A stretch of 64,000 bases of DNA from Dreissena polymorpha (Eukaryota > Mollusca > Bivalvia > Myida > Dreissenidae), in the NCBI RefSeq assembly GCF_020536995.1, contig NC_068355.1:7126829-7190828 (forward strand), written 5' to 3'. The position numbers and the translations under genes were made by a program. The stretch's first letter is position 1. Every line of letters starts with the position of its first letter. Positions 23,401-33,011 of the stretch are shown here, one piece after another. A model generated the notes under the pieces. The model was not told the origin of the DNA. It worked only from the letters and a program-made list of their open reading frames with translations, and searched no databases.

Positions 23401-26400
23401 ATCTGTAACCTTCTTTGCCTTAGTTGTAATTAGTTCACACAGATATTTATGAAGAATTCATTGACAGGATGCCATGTGATTAATAAAAATTCCTACATAG
23501 GTCTTTTCCTAATATTGTTAAGCCCTTAAATGGAACATTGTCAATCAGATAGTGTTGTAAGGTCAATAACATGGGACACCTTTAATGATTATAATATTGG
23601 CATGGTTATCCTCACACCACAACAACTACCCATAGTATTTGCATTGACATGATTCCTATTGAATTACATAGTACCTGTATATATTCTGTAAGTCAATACT
23701 TTCTTCCTCACTATCTGACTCCTGGTTGTCACCTGTTCCTGTAGAACCTTCAGTTTCTTTGATTTTTTCCCAGTCAATATTATCCATCCATTCATCTTTA
23801 ATGGCATCCTGAATATCCATGTTCATTGCTTTTAATAGTTGTGATTTGAAATTCAAATATAAAACTTTATGTTGCAAGCCAAATAAATATATTTTAAATA
23901 CCGGTATCTAAAATAAACATGTATCCAATATATATCAGAAAACATTGATAACCATACAGAAGTTGTTTTTAATTTATTGTATAACACTAGAGAACCATTA
24001 CTTATTGTTTAGGGGGAAAATGTAAAATGTCATGAAAATTATTACTTTAACTAGTAAACAAAACATCTATCTGCCTTTGAGCACCTTGTGATAGAGTAAT
24101 AAATGTGTTAAATAACCATGCATCAGAATGAGATTTTTTTGTATGCACAATGTTGAGTTTACATGATCAGACAGGCTAAATATATTTTTCTAAACTGTCC
24201 TCATGTTCAGGATTCTTTTGTTAGTTGAGTTACAGAAATAAAGATAACAAGAGCTGTCCCCATATGATGACATATGCCCCCTATAAAAGCTTTGATAGAA
24301 GTTATGAGCATTTTTCTAAACCTAAACGCAGATTTCGAAACCTAAATGCGGACCCTAAGTTCAAGGTCAAGGTCACAGGGGTCAAAATTTGTGTGTGTAT
24401 GGATAGTTCTTGTCCATATACACATGCATACCAAATATGAAGGTTATATCTCAAGGGACATAGAAGTTATGAGCATTTTTCTAAACCTAAACGCAGATTT
24501 TGAAACCTAATCGCGGACCCTAAGTTCAACGTCAAGGTTACAGGGGTTAAAATTTGCGTGCGTATGGAAAGGCCTTGTCCATATACACATGCATACCAAA
24601 TATGAAGGTTATATCTCAAGGGACATAGAAGTTATGAGCATTTTTCGAAACCTAAACACAGATTTCGAAACCTAAAAGCGTACCCTAAGTTCAATGTCAA
24701 GGTCACAGGGGTCAAAGTTGTTGTGCATATGGAAAGGCCTTGTCCATATACACATGCATACCAAATATGAGGGTTACATCTCAAGGGACATAGAAGTTAT
24801 GAGCATTTTTGAAACCCTAACGCCAAGTGTGACGGAAAGACGGACGGATGGTCCGATCACTATATGCCCTCCTTCGGGGGCATTAAAACATACTAAGTAT
24901 ACATGCTACAGTAAACAGTATTCAGTCACCTTGTCTCTGTTGAAGATGTACATGCCATCCTTGTCAAAGTGGCCTTCCTCCATTTCCTCCTTCATGTTGA
25001 ATGGAGTTATCTTGATGCCTTCATCATTGTCAATTGTTTCATCTTCCTGACCTACAATGCACAGTAATGTACACTGAAACAGTAAAACATCTTGGAAAAT
25101 GGAATGTTGGTAAAAAAAAAAACAGTTGCTTTTATTAACCAGAGAATGTTTTGAAAAACATGTTTTTTAGCCTGATAAAAAAAAGCTAAACTGATAGCAG
25201 TTAAAATTAGAGGTTTGTTGAGCAAGTCTGAATTATTCTGATCAGAACAATTAAACAAAAAAAATAAATCTGAGTCCAAGGCTTTTCAGTTACTATAGTT
25301 TGCTTACTTCAATTACTTACTCCTACACCTTTGAACCCCTAGAGATGAACCTTTGTAGAGCATGTCAGCAGTGGTCTTTTTTATGAAGATATGAATTAAT
25401 CCAATAATGTACCCTCTCAGTCACTATTCTAAAATATCCTTTGATAAGCAAAACAATTTAGGCTATGTAGCACTATTAAATTACTTCAAAAATGAACAAT
25501 TGTGGAGGGCCAATATGAGCAAAGGTAGAAAACTGTCACTGTATGTCTAAAGGGGGAAAAACCAATGTTGGTCACTATTAGTAGTTTTTGTGCTATAGTA
25601 TTTTACATTTACATATGGTCACTGTTCTGACTAAAGTAGTCAATGCTATGTGTAATTTGAATTGTTTTATTTGTTTTGTAAATATCCCGGGTATATTATA
25701 CCGGAAATTTTTGCTGGAGGTCCAGGGGGCCACTAGGACCCCTGGTGGGTGCAGGGCAAAGCCCTTATAAGGGGGGCATGGGGGGCAAAGCCCCCTGAAG
25801 CTCCAGAAATTTAGCCAATTAGAAACCTTTTTAAGTAAGTTTTAGTACTTATCATGCTACTTCAAAAGACCATCTTATTTTCTCCATTTTATTTACAATA
25901 ATGTATTGATTTATAAAGAATGGCATTAAAAACAATATATTACCGGCAATTATGGACCAAATCAGCAGATATGCATCCATACATGTTAATCCTTTTTGTC
26001 ATAACACTGCAGTATAAGGGAAAGGTCAGTAGATTCACTAAGCCTTTGCGTGTTTTCATAACGCCAAACACTAAATTCAGTTTTTCCAAATGTTTTCTTC
26101 AATCAGTATATAGTACAATAGCTGTTTCAATAATGACTTAACTAAAAGACTGTAACGATAAAAATATGGCGTGTTTTATTTCAAATTAATTAAAAATAAT
26201 ACTAATTTGCCAAATTATTCCCAAAATAAATTAATTTTGTTAAAAAGAACTAGAAATGGCGCGGACACGGCCGACACATATCCCCACGCTGCAGCTTTTG
26301 ACCCAGGGGTCAGATCAAAATTCCAAACAGTGAACTGTCGCACATATGCTCATAGCTACCATGTGTTTAAGTTTCAATATTCTAGTGCTAATAGTGTAGG

Positions 26401-28052
26401 AGGAGATAGTGGCAAGGACGGACATACGGACAGACAGCGGAGATAACCACATATTCCCCCCGCTCCAATTCAGAGCGTGGGAATAACAATGAAACTTTTA
26501 ACCAAAATCAGCAGATCTCAATGTTCTCTGTGCTACAAATTTGTTATCCAAAAATCAATATACGTATGCTTTCCATGGGTGTGGTTTGATGTTTTTCATG
26601 GCCACATAAATTTTGCGCATTTTTTGTCGGAACAAAGGGTTAACATAAAATACTTGAGGATGGTTTATTTGAAGCTAGAATTATTAAGGTCAGGTTGCGT
26701 TATCATAAAAAATCAAAAGTGTGATTACAAATATAGGTTAGATGTGTTGCAAGTGAGAATTCAACACAAGAAAAAAATAGTTCAGCACTGCTACAATTGG
26801 TTAATTATAAAAAAATATGTGGAATTTCTAATTATAGCTGTATGGTAATTTCAATTCTGACAGTGTTGTATCGAGGCAGATCTGGTTTATATGAATACAT
26901 TCCGGATGTTTTTATTGAGTAACATGAACTGGCGTCTGCCATCAATAGGGTGCCTACCCCCCCCCTCCCCCCCACACACACAGAGTCACCTAAATAGTTC
27001 TGGCTACCATAACTTTAAAGGGGCCTTTTCACGCTTTGGTAAATTGACAAAATTGAAAAAAAAATGTTTAAGATTCGCAAATTTTAGCTGAAGTTATGAT
27101 ATTTGTGAGGAAACAGTAATACTGAACATTAGCATGCTTTATAAAATCCATTATGTGCATCTTTTGACGATTTAAAAACCTGAAAATTATTAAGCGTTGT
27201 AACGCGAAATGATTGAATAATTTGGAGAATTCTGTTGTTGTCGTTGTATTTTTTGATACTATGTGGATTGCATATGTGAGGTAAAAAATACATTGGAAAT
27301 GGTATAAGAGCGGATGGTCTAGTGGATAGAGCATTAGACTTTTGCTCCATGGCTCCAAGGGTCAGTGGTTCGAGCCCCGTTGAGGGTTACTTTTTTAAAA
27401 TTCTTTAATTGTATTCTTGTTTTTTTTAATGGAGATTTTTAGACCCAATGTTAACATTTATCAATATAAAGCATTTAATGAAAAACTTCAAAACATGTCA
27501 AAGTCTGTGAAAAGGCCCCTTAAAATGTGGCTTTTTATGATTTTTTGACTGGCGGCCGCGCGACTTTCTGTCAATACTATATAAACTGTACGCTAAAGTT
27601 TCTTTAGCTAAGACCTAAAATGTACTCAATGGATTTACGAGATTCAGAAAAATGGCTTAGGCGGTGATTCCAATACCGGTTTAACCCGGAACACTTTCAC
27701 CCATGCGTATATTGTAAAAACACGGAGCTTCAATGGGGGATCGAACCCACGACCTCAATAGTGGTAGTCAGACACTCTAACTACGTCAGTCGCTGAAAAG
27801 CTAGCTCAACAGCAAGGCTGTTGCAAGTGACCTTAAATCACTACACGTATGTACTCATAAAAGCTAAGAGAATTCAAGAAGAACTATTAAAATTTAAATA
27901 CCTTCAATATCTTCATCGTCAAGTCGGTCTTCATTTTCGTCTACTTCCTCGTCGCTGTCGAGTGAATGTTTCTCCTTAAATCTTCTAGATTTTTCTGCCT
28001 CACTGACACTAGGCGCAGCCGGCTCTTTAAATTCAACTTTTCTTTTTGACAT
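20485..28052 (-). CDS. CD2BP2: CD2 antigen cytoplasmic tail-binding protein 2 (U5-52K), 5 coding exons, complete
   Basis: Exons, in transcript order, are 28052-27902, 25051-24930, 23808-23675, 23269-22821 and 20732-20485. Every junction is GT-AG, the phases agree, and the product is 367 aa (human 341). The start MSKRKVEF matches the vertebrate MPKRKVTF start, and KHSLDSDEE follows at about 28-36. Exon 2 carries [16 protein letters not shown] and exon 3 DEWMDNIDW, both family signatures. Exon 4 has ALRRLGG, then an acidic [16 protein letters not shown] stretch. Exon 5 encodes the C-terminal GYF domain (about 309-367): W310, GPF at 324-326, W334. The name-giving GYF tripeptide reads GFF at 338-340, a conservative change. 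The family protein is part of the U5 snRNP, contacts PRPF6 and TXNL4A, and leaves before the tri-snRNP is active; the GYF fold binds proline-rich PPG motifs. Introns hold repeats of several families. Confidence 0.95.
21205..21325. mobile_element. Truncated TTAA-type MITE with internal hairpin, CD2BP2 intron 4
   Basis: TTAACTCTTTCAGTGCTGG is followed by the hairpin GATGAGACGCCAC...GTAGCGTCTCATC. The same text occurs in 57118-57322. The far TTAA end is missing. Confidence 0.55.
21388..21402. promoter_or_regulatory. Perfect palindromic nuclear-receptor-type site (AGGTCA-n3-TGACCT)
   Basis: AGGTCACAGTGACCT equals the consensus estrogen-response-element palindrome. It lies inside a GGTCA-repeat fragment in CD2BP2 intron 4. 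Sequence identity is seen; binding is not shown. Confidence 0.4.
21424..22048 (-). mobile_element. Two tandem C-family fragments, unit about 320 bp
   Basis: Both 21424-21755 and 21756-22048 run from ACACAATGCCCCCTA through CATTTGGCAGGTAT to GTCAGACATC and TCATAGCCA. The first contains a run of about 18 G at 21569. Head hairpins are absent. Confidence 0.6.
22236..22725 (-). mobile_element. Chimeric C/H-family element
   Basis: C-family core text (CAGCTCCATGAGATACACATG, shortened here to its first 20) passes directly into GTTAAGGTTTTAGCACGACG and the inverted H-family head CTCGGGTTTTCTCCGAA. Two families share one element. Confidence 0.55.
24246..24886 (-). mobile_element. J-family hairpin-ended element, CD2BP2 intron 2
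   Basis: Left edge AACAAGAGCTGTCC with ATATGCCCCCTATA; right edge the hairpin TGCCCTCCTTCGGGGGCA. Three to four units of about 155 bp carry AAGTTCAAGGTCAAGGTCAC and CATATACACATGCATACC. Confidence 0.7.
25052..25700. other. CD2BP2 intron 1, proximal part, nothing recognised
   Basis: AT-rich intron with no repeat or ORF that I can support. Confidence 0.4.
25716..25803. repeat. G/C-rich GGGCAAAGCCC hairpin repeat
   Basis: GCAGGGCAAAGCCCTTA and GGGGCAAAGCCCCC form two adjacent short hairpins in otherwise AT-rich intron, typical of a small dispersed repeat. Confidence 0.5.
26245..26486 (-). mobile_element. K-family hairpin-ended element, CD2BP2 intron 1
   Basis: Right edge hairpin CCGCTCCAATTCAGAGCG then TGGGAATAA; left part has ATATCCCCACGCTG, the inverted end motif. 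The left edge AGAACTAG is diverged from ACAAGAG. Confidence 0.5.
27019..27519. mobile_element. TTAA-bounded element with a tRNA-like insert
   Basis: AGGGGCCTTTTCAC after TTAA (27015-27018) faces GTGAAAAGGCCCC before TTAA (27520-27523). Inside, at 27308-27388, is a tRNA-like segment. CD2BP2 intron 1. Confidence 0.6.
27308..27388 (+). tRNA. tRNA-like sequence (pseudogene or SINE head) with A and B boxes
   Basis: TGGTCTAGTGG (27315-27325) matches the A box and GGTTCGAGCCC (27367-27377) the B box, 41 bp apart. A T-arm-like stem CAGTGG/CCGTTG and a T run (TTTTTT) just after it suit RNA polymerase III. The acceptor stem does not close well, so I call it tRNA-derived and not a working tRNA. Confidence 0.5.
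27670..27830 (-). mobile_element. tRNA-derived SINE
   Basis: On the minus strand, GGTTCGATCCC (27747-27737) is a good B box. About 40 nt upstream TGACGTAGTTAG resembles an A box with one mismatch. A non-tRNA body follows. Confidence 0.55.
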
Positions 28053-28369
28053 TTCGATGAATTTGCTGAAATAATTGAAAATCCACCGTCGACAATTGTT
28101 TATGTTGTTGTTGTTGTGTTTTGTGTAACAAGCGGAGTTTCTCACGGCACATTTCCGAACAAAGCTGTTCGCGAAGCTCTGCGGACTTGATAGCATTCCT
28201 ATTTTACTATATATAAAGCTTGAGAAATATGTTACTAATGATTTTGACTTTTGAGATTCAAACATCGGAACAAAGAACTTTAAAAATGCTTTAAATAATA
28301 ATATATGTTTGCTGATAGATCTTTAATCGGAAGCAGTAGCCAGAGCCTCACTTAAACCATGTATGTATA

Positions 28370-28400
28370 TTATATATTATATTATATTATTATTTATCTT
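28370..28400. repeat. TATTA microsatellite
   Basis: A short TATAT/ATTAT run in the CD2BP2 upstream region. Confidence 0.7.
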
Positions 28401-28644
28401 GTATACATACCTGCTTCAACCGTGGGCTCACTGACATGTTTACAAAAATTATATCTGATTCGTTTTCGATGGTTTTTAAACACACACACAACATAATAAT
28501 TTTGGGTTTAGTTTATAGCTTATAATAATAATTTTACCGTAAATGTTTTCATCCATTGATTGTGATGTCAATCATTATGATCACAAATCATACACATTTT
28601 GAATTGACTAAGAACAAAAACAAACAAACGAAGCTAGAACTTAG

Positions 28645-29390
28645 GCTCGATAGGTCATTGTCGACTCGGGTACTACTTAAATGTACCCCGGGTACTCTTA
28701 AGTGTACTTATATGTACCCCTGGTACGGAAAATATACCAACACGTACCGGCCAATTAGACTGTACCCGAGTTTTATTCACGCCAAAAATCTGATGTCGTA
28801 AAACGCGCTACGGAATACGAAACAGAATTCACTTTGTAAATATCCTGCGTAAACATCCTTTTTGAAGTATGAGTTTCGATAATATAGAGGTCATTGTACA
28901 CAATTTTGACATATATATGACCATAATTATTTGGAAAAAAGGCCGACAACGACCAATTTACAGGAGCATCGGAAGCAAATTGACATTGGGACGGCGGAGG
29001 GGGTGGGTATGGGAGGGTGTATCAACCTCACGTTGGTGTGGTTCCGGGGGGACCTCCCCCTGATTTGTTTTCAAATTTTAGCATCAAATGGCGCATTCTG
29101 GTGCGTTGTTATGCCCGATGCCAGACCTTATACACGTCTAATGCAGGCATATTCTAAACGACAAAAGTTGTGACAGACAGACGATGGAGAAGTGATCTAT
29201 ATATGTCGCAGTTTGTACTTTGTAGCAGGCGACACAACAATAGGGATAATGTTGGTTGAAAGAACGTTTTAGCGTAAGAATTCAGGGGAAGGTTTTAGTA
29301 TATTTACCGTACCCGGGGTACATTTGAGTATACTTAAGAGTACCCGGAGTACATTTAAGTAGTCCCCGAGCCGACAATGACCAATCGAGC
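28645..29390. mobile_element. Foldback element with about 100-bp inverted arms
   Basis: GCTCGATAGGTCATTGTCG at 28645 recurs inverted as CGACAATGACCAATCGAGC ending at 29390. The arms continue inward for about 95 bp and contain GTACCCCGGGTAC and ACTCTTAAGTGTACTT sub-repeats. The 550-bp centre is unrecognised. Confidence 0.7.
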
Positions 29391-30017
29391 ACAACGCTCT
29401 TAGTATTGTAAAGGTATGACGATCCCCAATTACGGTACTTAAGTTTCGACGTATCGAAATATTGCAATTGCAAAATGCGTATTTTGCAACATACAAATTT
29501 ATGTCTTTATTTTTTGATAAGGCAACAACTGGCATTATACTTACATATTATTCAAGCGTTGTGATTTAAAAAAAAGAAGAATCAATGATTACCGGTAATC
29601 ATTTTGTTTTAATAGCAAATCTAAAACGGAACAGCTGTTTCGGAATGCCTCAGCATGTCCACGAGTGTTGAAAGTAAAGGCTTGTGTTTTCGATTGTGTT
29701 TGTTGCAGTGTGAAGGACGCAACAATACATTTCAATACATAGTGGCTGATTTCTTCCGTATCGTTCTGGAGTGCAATAAACGGTTTGAAAATTTTTCGAG
29801 TTTTATTGTGTTTATTTGCATTTTATCATAAAATAAATATATTCTAAAACAAAAACATTTGACTGAAGCGTTCTTGGTAAGCTATTTATTAAAAAACTGT
29901 GAACAAGTGAATATTTGAAACTTTAATCCATACCAAATGCAATTCATTCTATCCATAAGCGGTCAAACAATTAAATGCTTGCTTCGACTGATCTGGCCGT
30001 CTCTATTGCTTTTTGCC
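29391..30017. other. Intergenic, nothing recognised
   Basis: No gene or repeat signature; some CpG retained. Confidence 0.4.
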
Positions 30018-30139
30018 CACCGTAAACTTTTTAGCGTTTGGGTTGATGCCTTTAATCTGTTTTAACTAGAGGTCTTTTCTCCTTTGAATTTGAATCTTGA
30101 AGATATCATTAATAGCCAAACGCTAAAAAGTTTACGGTG
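30018..30139. repeat. Perfect 24-bp inverted repeat
   Basis: CCGTAAACTTTTTAGCGTTT (inside 30018-30041) recurs as its exact complement in 30116-30139, with a 74-bp loop. Confidence 0.8.
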
Positions 30140-30232
30140 CACCTATTGCACCTCTGAAGGCGATAAAAAATGCTCGTTTAATTTTTTTGCGCCACAATAT
30201 ATTCTATGTGCATTTCCGCTTACGATATCCGA

Positions 30233-30350
30233 ACATTTACGAGCTAACAAGAGATTGGCTTCGGGCAGCTTCGGAAGGCAGACGTAGTTCTCATTAAAAC
30301 GTCGTTCTTCCGACGCTGCCCGAAGCCAGTCTCGCGTTCGCACGTAAATG
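30233..30350. repeat. Second inverted repeat, arms about 50 bp
   Basis: GGCTTCGGGCAGCTTCGGA (about 30257) faces TCCGACGCTGCCCGAAGCC (about 30309), and the arms extend outward to CATTTACG/CGTAAATG. It lies only about 95 bp after the previous inverted repeat, so both may belong to one foldback element. Confidence 0.7.
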
Positions 30351-30359
30351 TCATATGTT

Positions 30360-31270
30360 GCCATACCACATCAAATTTCGGCTATTGCAATAAGGAACTC
30401 TGATTTTTATGGGTTAAATTTATTTTACGAAATATTCGTTGATTTTGAGTATTTATGTTACTTTGAGCAATGGTGAAACTGGCTGCTGTGTGTGTGTGGG
30501 GGGGGGGGAGGGGCGTGTCCCCGGTGTCCTCCGGTATATTTATGTGAAGATATTTCACTTAAGATACATGAACGTGGTCTATTCTTAGATACATGTGTTA
30601 ATGAATAAAGGACTGAACGTACGAACAAATACATGCACGGTTTAAGTTTTGTTAAGCGCCCAAAACGAGCAGTGTATTTATTTGCACATGTTAACGCTCA
30701 CAAATAAATTCATTACAGGTTGCTACGCGTATGCATGACCTCATGCACGAGCTTAAAGTGTCACGTGACACTATGGATAGGGCAAGTGACTGAGTGTTCA
30801 TGATAACAGATAATATCAATTATCTCCCTGTTCAGTTTTGAAATAACGCTTTATCAAAACGGAACCATACGCTTAATATATAGTTGAAGAATAATATATT
30901 ATCAATTTCAAGTTTTCATTTTAAATGTAATGCAAAATGTGTTTTTAACCCCAGTCAACTAGACTATCCTTCATTTATTGTTCCAACTCTATATTTTTAT
31001 ATTGACATTTTTCTATATCTTTGCTTGCAATGTAATACAAATATATAGATCTGTAGTATGTAACAAATATTGATTCCTGCAATAATACTTAAATGACACA
31101 ATGAATAATAAATTGACCAAGATACGCCCTTGGGTTTTCAATCAAACTGCAACTTTATATAGATGAGCAAAATCTTCCTCGAATACCAATCGCATACATT
31201 AATTGCTAAGTTTATAAAGATTGTCACTCACGAAATTCATATAACTACTTGTAGTTTAGAATGTAAATAA
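30360..31270. other. Intergenic with a G-rich run
   Basis: GTGTGTGTGG and a run of G at about 30490-30518. No gene seen. Confidence 0.4.
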
Positions 31271-31271
31271 A

Positions 31272-32136
31272 ACAATGGCTGTTTGTAAAACATGCATGCC
31301 CCCCATATGGGCTTTCAGTTGTAGTGGCAGCCATTGTGTGAATACGTTTTTTGTTACTGTGAATTGACCTTTGACCTAGTGATTTGAAAATCAATAGGGG
31401 TCTTCTGTCAGTCATGATCAATGTACCTATGAAGGTTCTTGATCATCTATAGGCCTAATTATTCTTGAGTTATCATCAGGAAATTTTACTGTGTCGAATC
31501 ACCGTGACCTTGACCTTTGACCTGAACATCAATAGGGGTCATCTGCCAGTCATGATCAATATACCTATGAAGTTTGATGATCCTAGGCGTAAGCGTTCTT
31601 GAGTTATCATCCGGAAACCATTTTACTGTTTCGAATCACCGTGACCTTGACCTTTGACCTAGTGACCTGAAAATCAATAGGGGTCATTTACCAGTCATGA
31701 TCAATGTACCTATGAAGTTTCATGTTCCTAGGCGTAAGCGTTCTTGAGTTATCATCCGGAAACCATATTTCTGTTTTGAGTCACCGTGACCTTGACCTAG
31801 TGACCTGAAAATCAATAGGGGTCATCTGCGAGTCATGATCAATGTACCGATGAAGTTTCATGATCCTAGGCGTAAGCGTTCTTGAGTTATCATCAGGAAA
31901 CCATTTTACTATTTCGAGTCACTGTGACCTTGACCTTTGACCTAGTGACCTCAAACTCAATAGGGGTTATATGCCAGTCATGATCAATGTACCAATGAAG
32001 TTTCATGATCCTAGGCCTAAGCGTTCTTGAGTTATCATTCGGAAACCATCTGGTGGACGGACGGACGGACCGACCTACCGACATGTGCAAAACAATATAC
32101 CCTCTCTTCTTCGAAGGGGGGGGGGGCATAATAATA
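31272..32136 (-). mobile_element. B-family hairpin-ended element, 5 monomers, between CD2BP2 and SRCAP
   Basis: Left edge GCTGTTTGTAAAACATGCATG with CCCCCCATATGGG (quoted in part), right edge hairpin CTCTTCTTCGAAG plus a G run and GCATAATAATAA. Five units of about 143 bp. Confidence 0.75.
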
Positions 32137-32511
32137 AATATGAAAACAATAAGACTGTTTCCATTAACATCAAACGCCCAGATATTGATTGTATCAGTCG
32201 ACCTCCGCGCGGCAAATGCCAACGCCACGCGGCTTTAGAGTACTATGTTGTGCGATCATGTGAGAAACCTGCGCATGCGCTTTACATGCAAATTCTTTTG
32301 TGTGAGCAGTACGCGAACGATCTGTGTCTGTAAATTGGGTTTCATATCTTTGAAAAATACCACGTCATTTGAATGCCTGGATGGGAACGTGTTTTTCTTA
32401 AGCGTAATTAGTATATGATCTTGACAGATATTGATTTTTTAAAAGGAGATGTCAAATAAATATCTCAGCATCAGTGAAAATATCGTTGGCTAATTTTTTC
32501 TTAAAACCAAA

Positions 32512-33011
32512 ATGGCGCTTATAGTCGCGAGACCAAAATGTGTCAGGTAAAATAATAATATTTGTGCACGAATAGTTATTGTCATGACGTATAAAATGTT
32601 TATCTTAGACAATGATTAATTTAGAAAATTTCGACAAGCACTTTTCTTGAAATTTAATTATTTATTTCATTTTCTCTTAAGCTAAATTCAAGTTTCTTTC
32701 TGCAATTGAACTTAAAAGAAAGCTTTTGATTTCGCAATAAAAAGTTTAAAATTACGATAATTATTAATGCGTTCAATGCGTCAGAGCTTTGAATGTGTTT
32801 CCTGTACCAGTTATAGATTGCTAGTACATTCATTCACCCTTTTGCAAATGACATTGGTTTAAATATTTGCTTTGAGTCATACAAACTAATTTGACACTGC
32901 TTCACTTGTTGTTTTTTTCTAGATGAGTTAGCTTTCATCTGGTCACCATTCTGGCAATTGAGACAGGCTGGCCAGTGTGGTGTGGTACCAGTACATATAT
33001 AATCAGCTACT
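32512..33011 (+). promoter_or_regulatory. Possible SRCAP 5' UTR exon pair with a short upstream ORF
   Basis: A candidate non-coding first exon ends at 32546 (GTCAG before GTAAAA). A pyrimidine-rich acceptor, TTTTTTTCTAG, ends at 32922, so the leader would be joined to 32923-33011 ahead of the SRCAP ATG. The spliced leader would hold an upstream ORF from the ATG at 32512 (12 codons, MALIVARPKCVR) that stops at once after the junction. The splice strings are visible; use of this exon is inference. Confidence 0.3.

Noticed and set aside
26477-26848. 123-aa ORF in CD2BP2 intron 1
   Set aside because: AT-rich composition, no recognisable domain, no splice context.
27308-27388. Functional tRNA gene
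   Set aside because: A and B boxes are good, but the acceptor stem and anticodon arm do not fold convincingly, and it lies inside a repeat.
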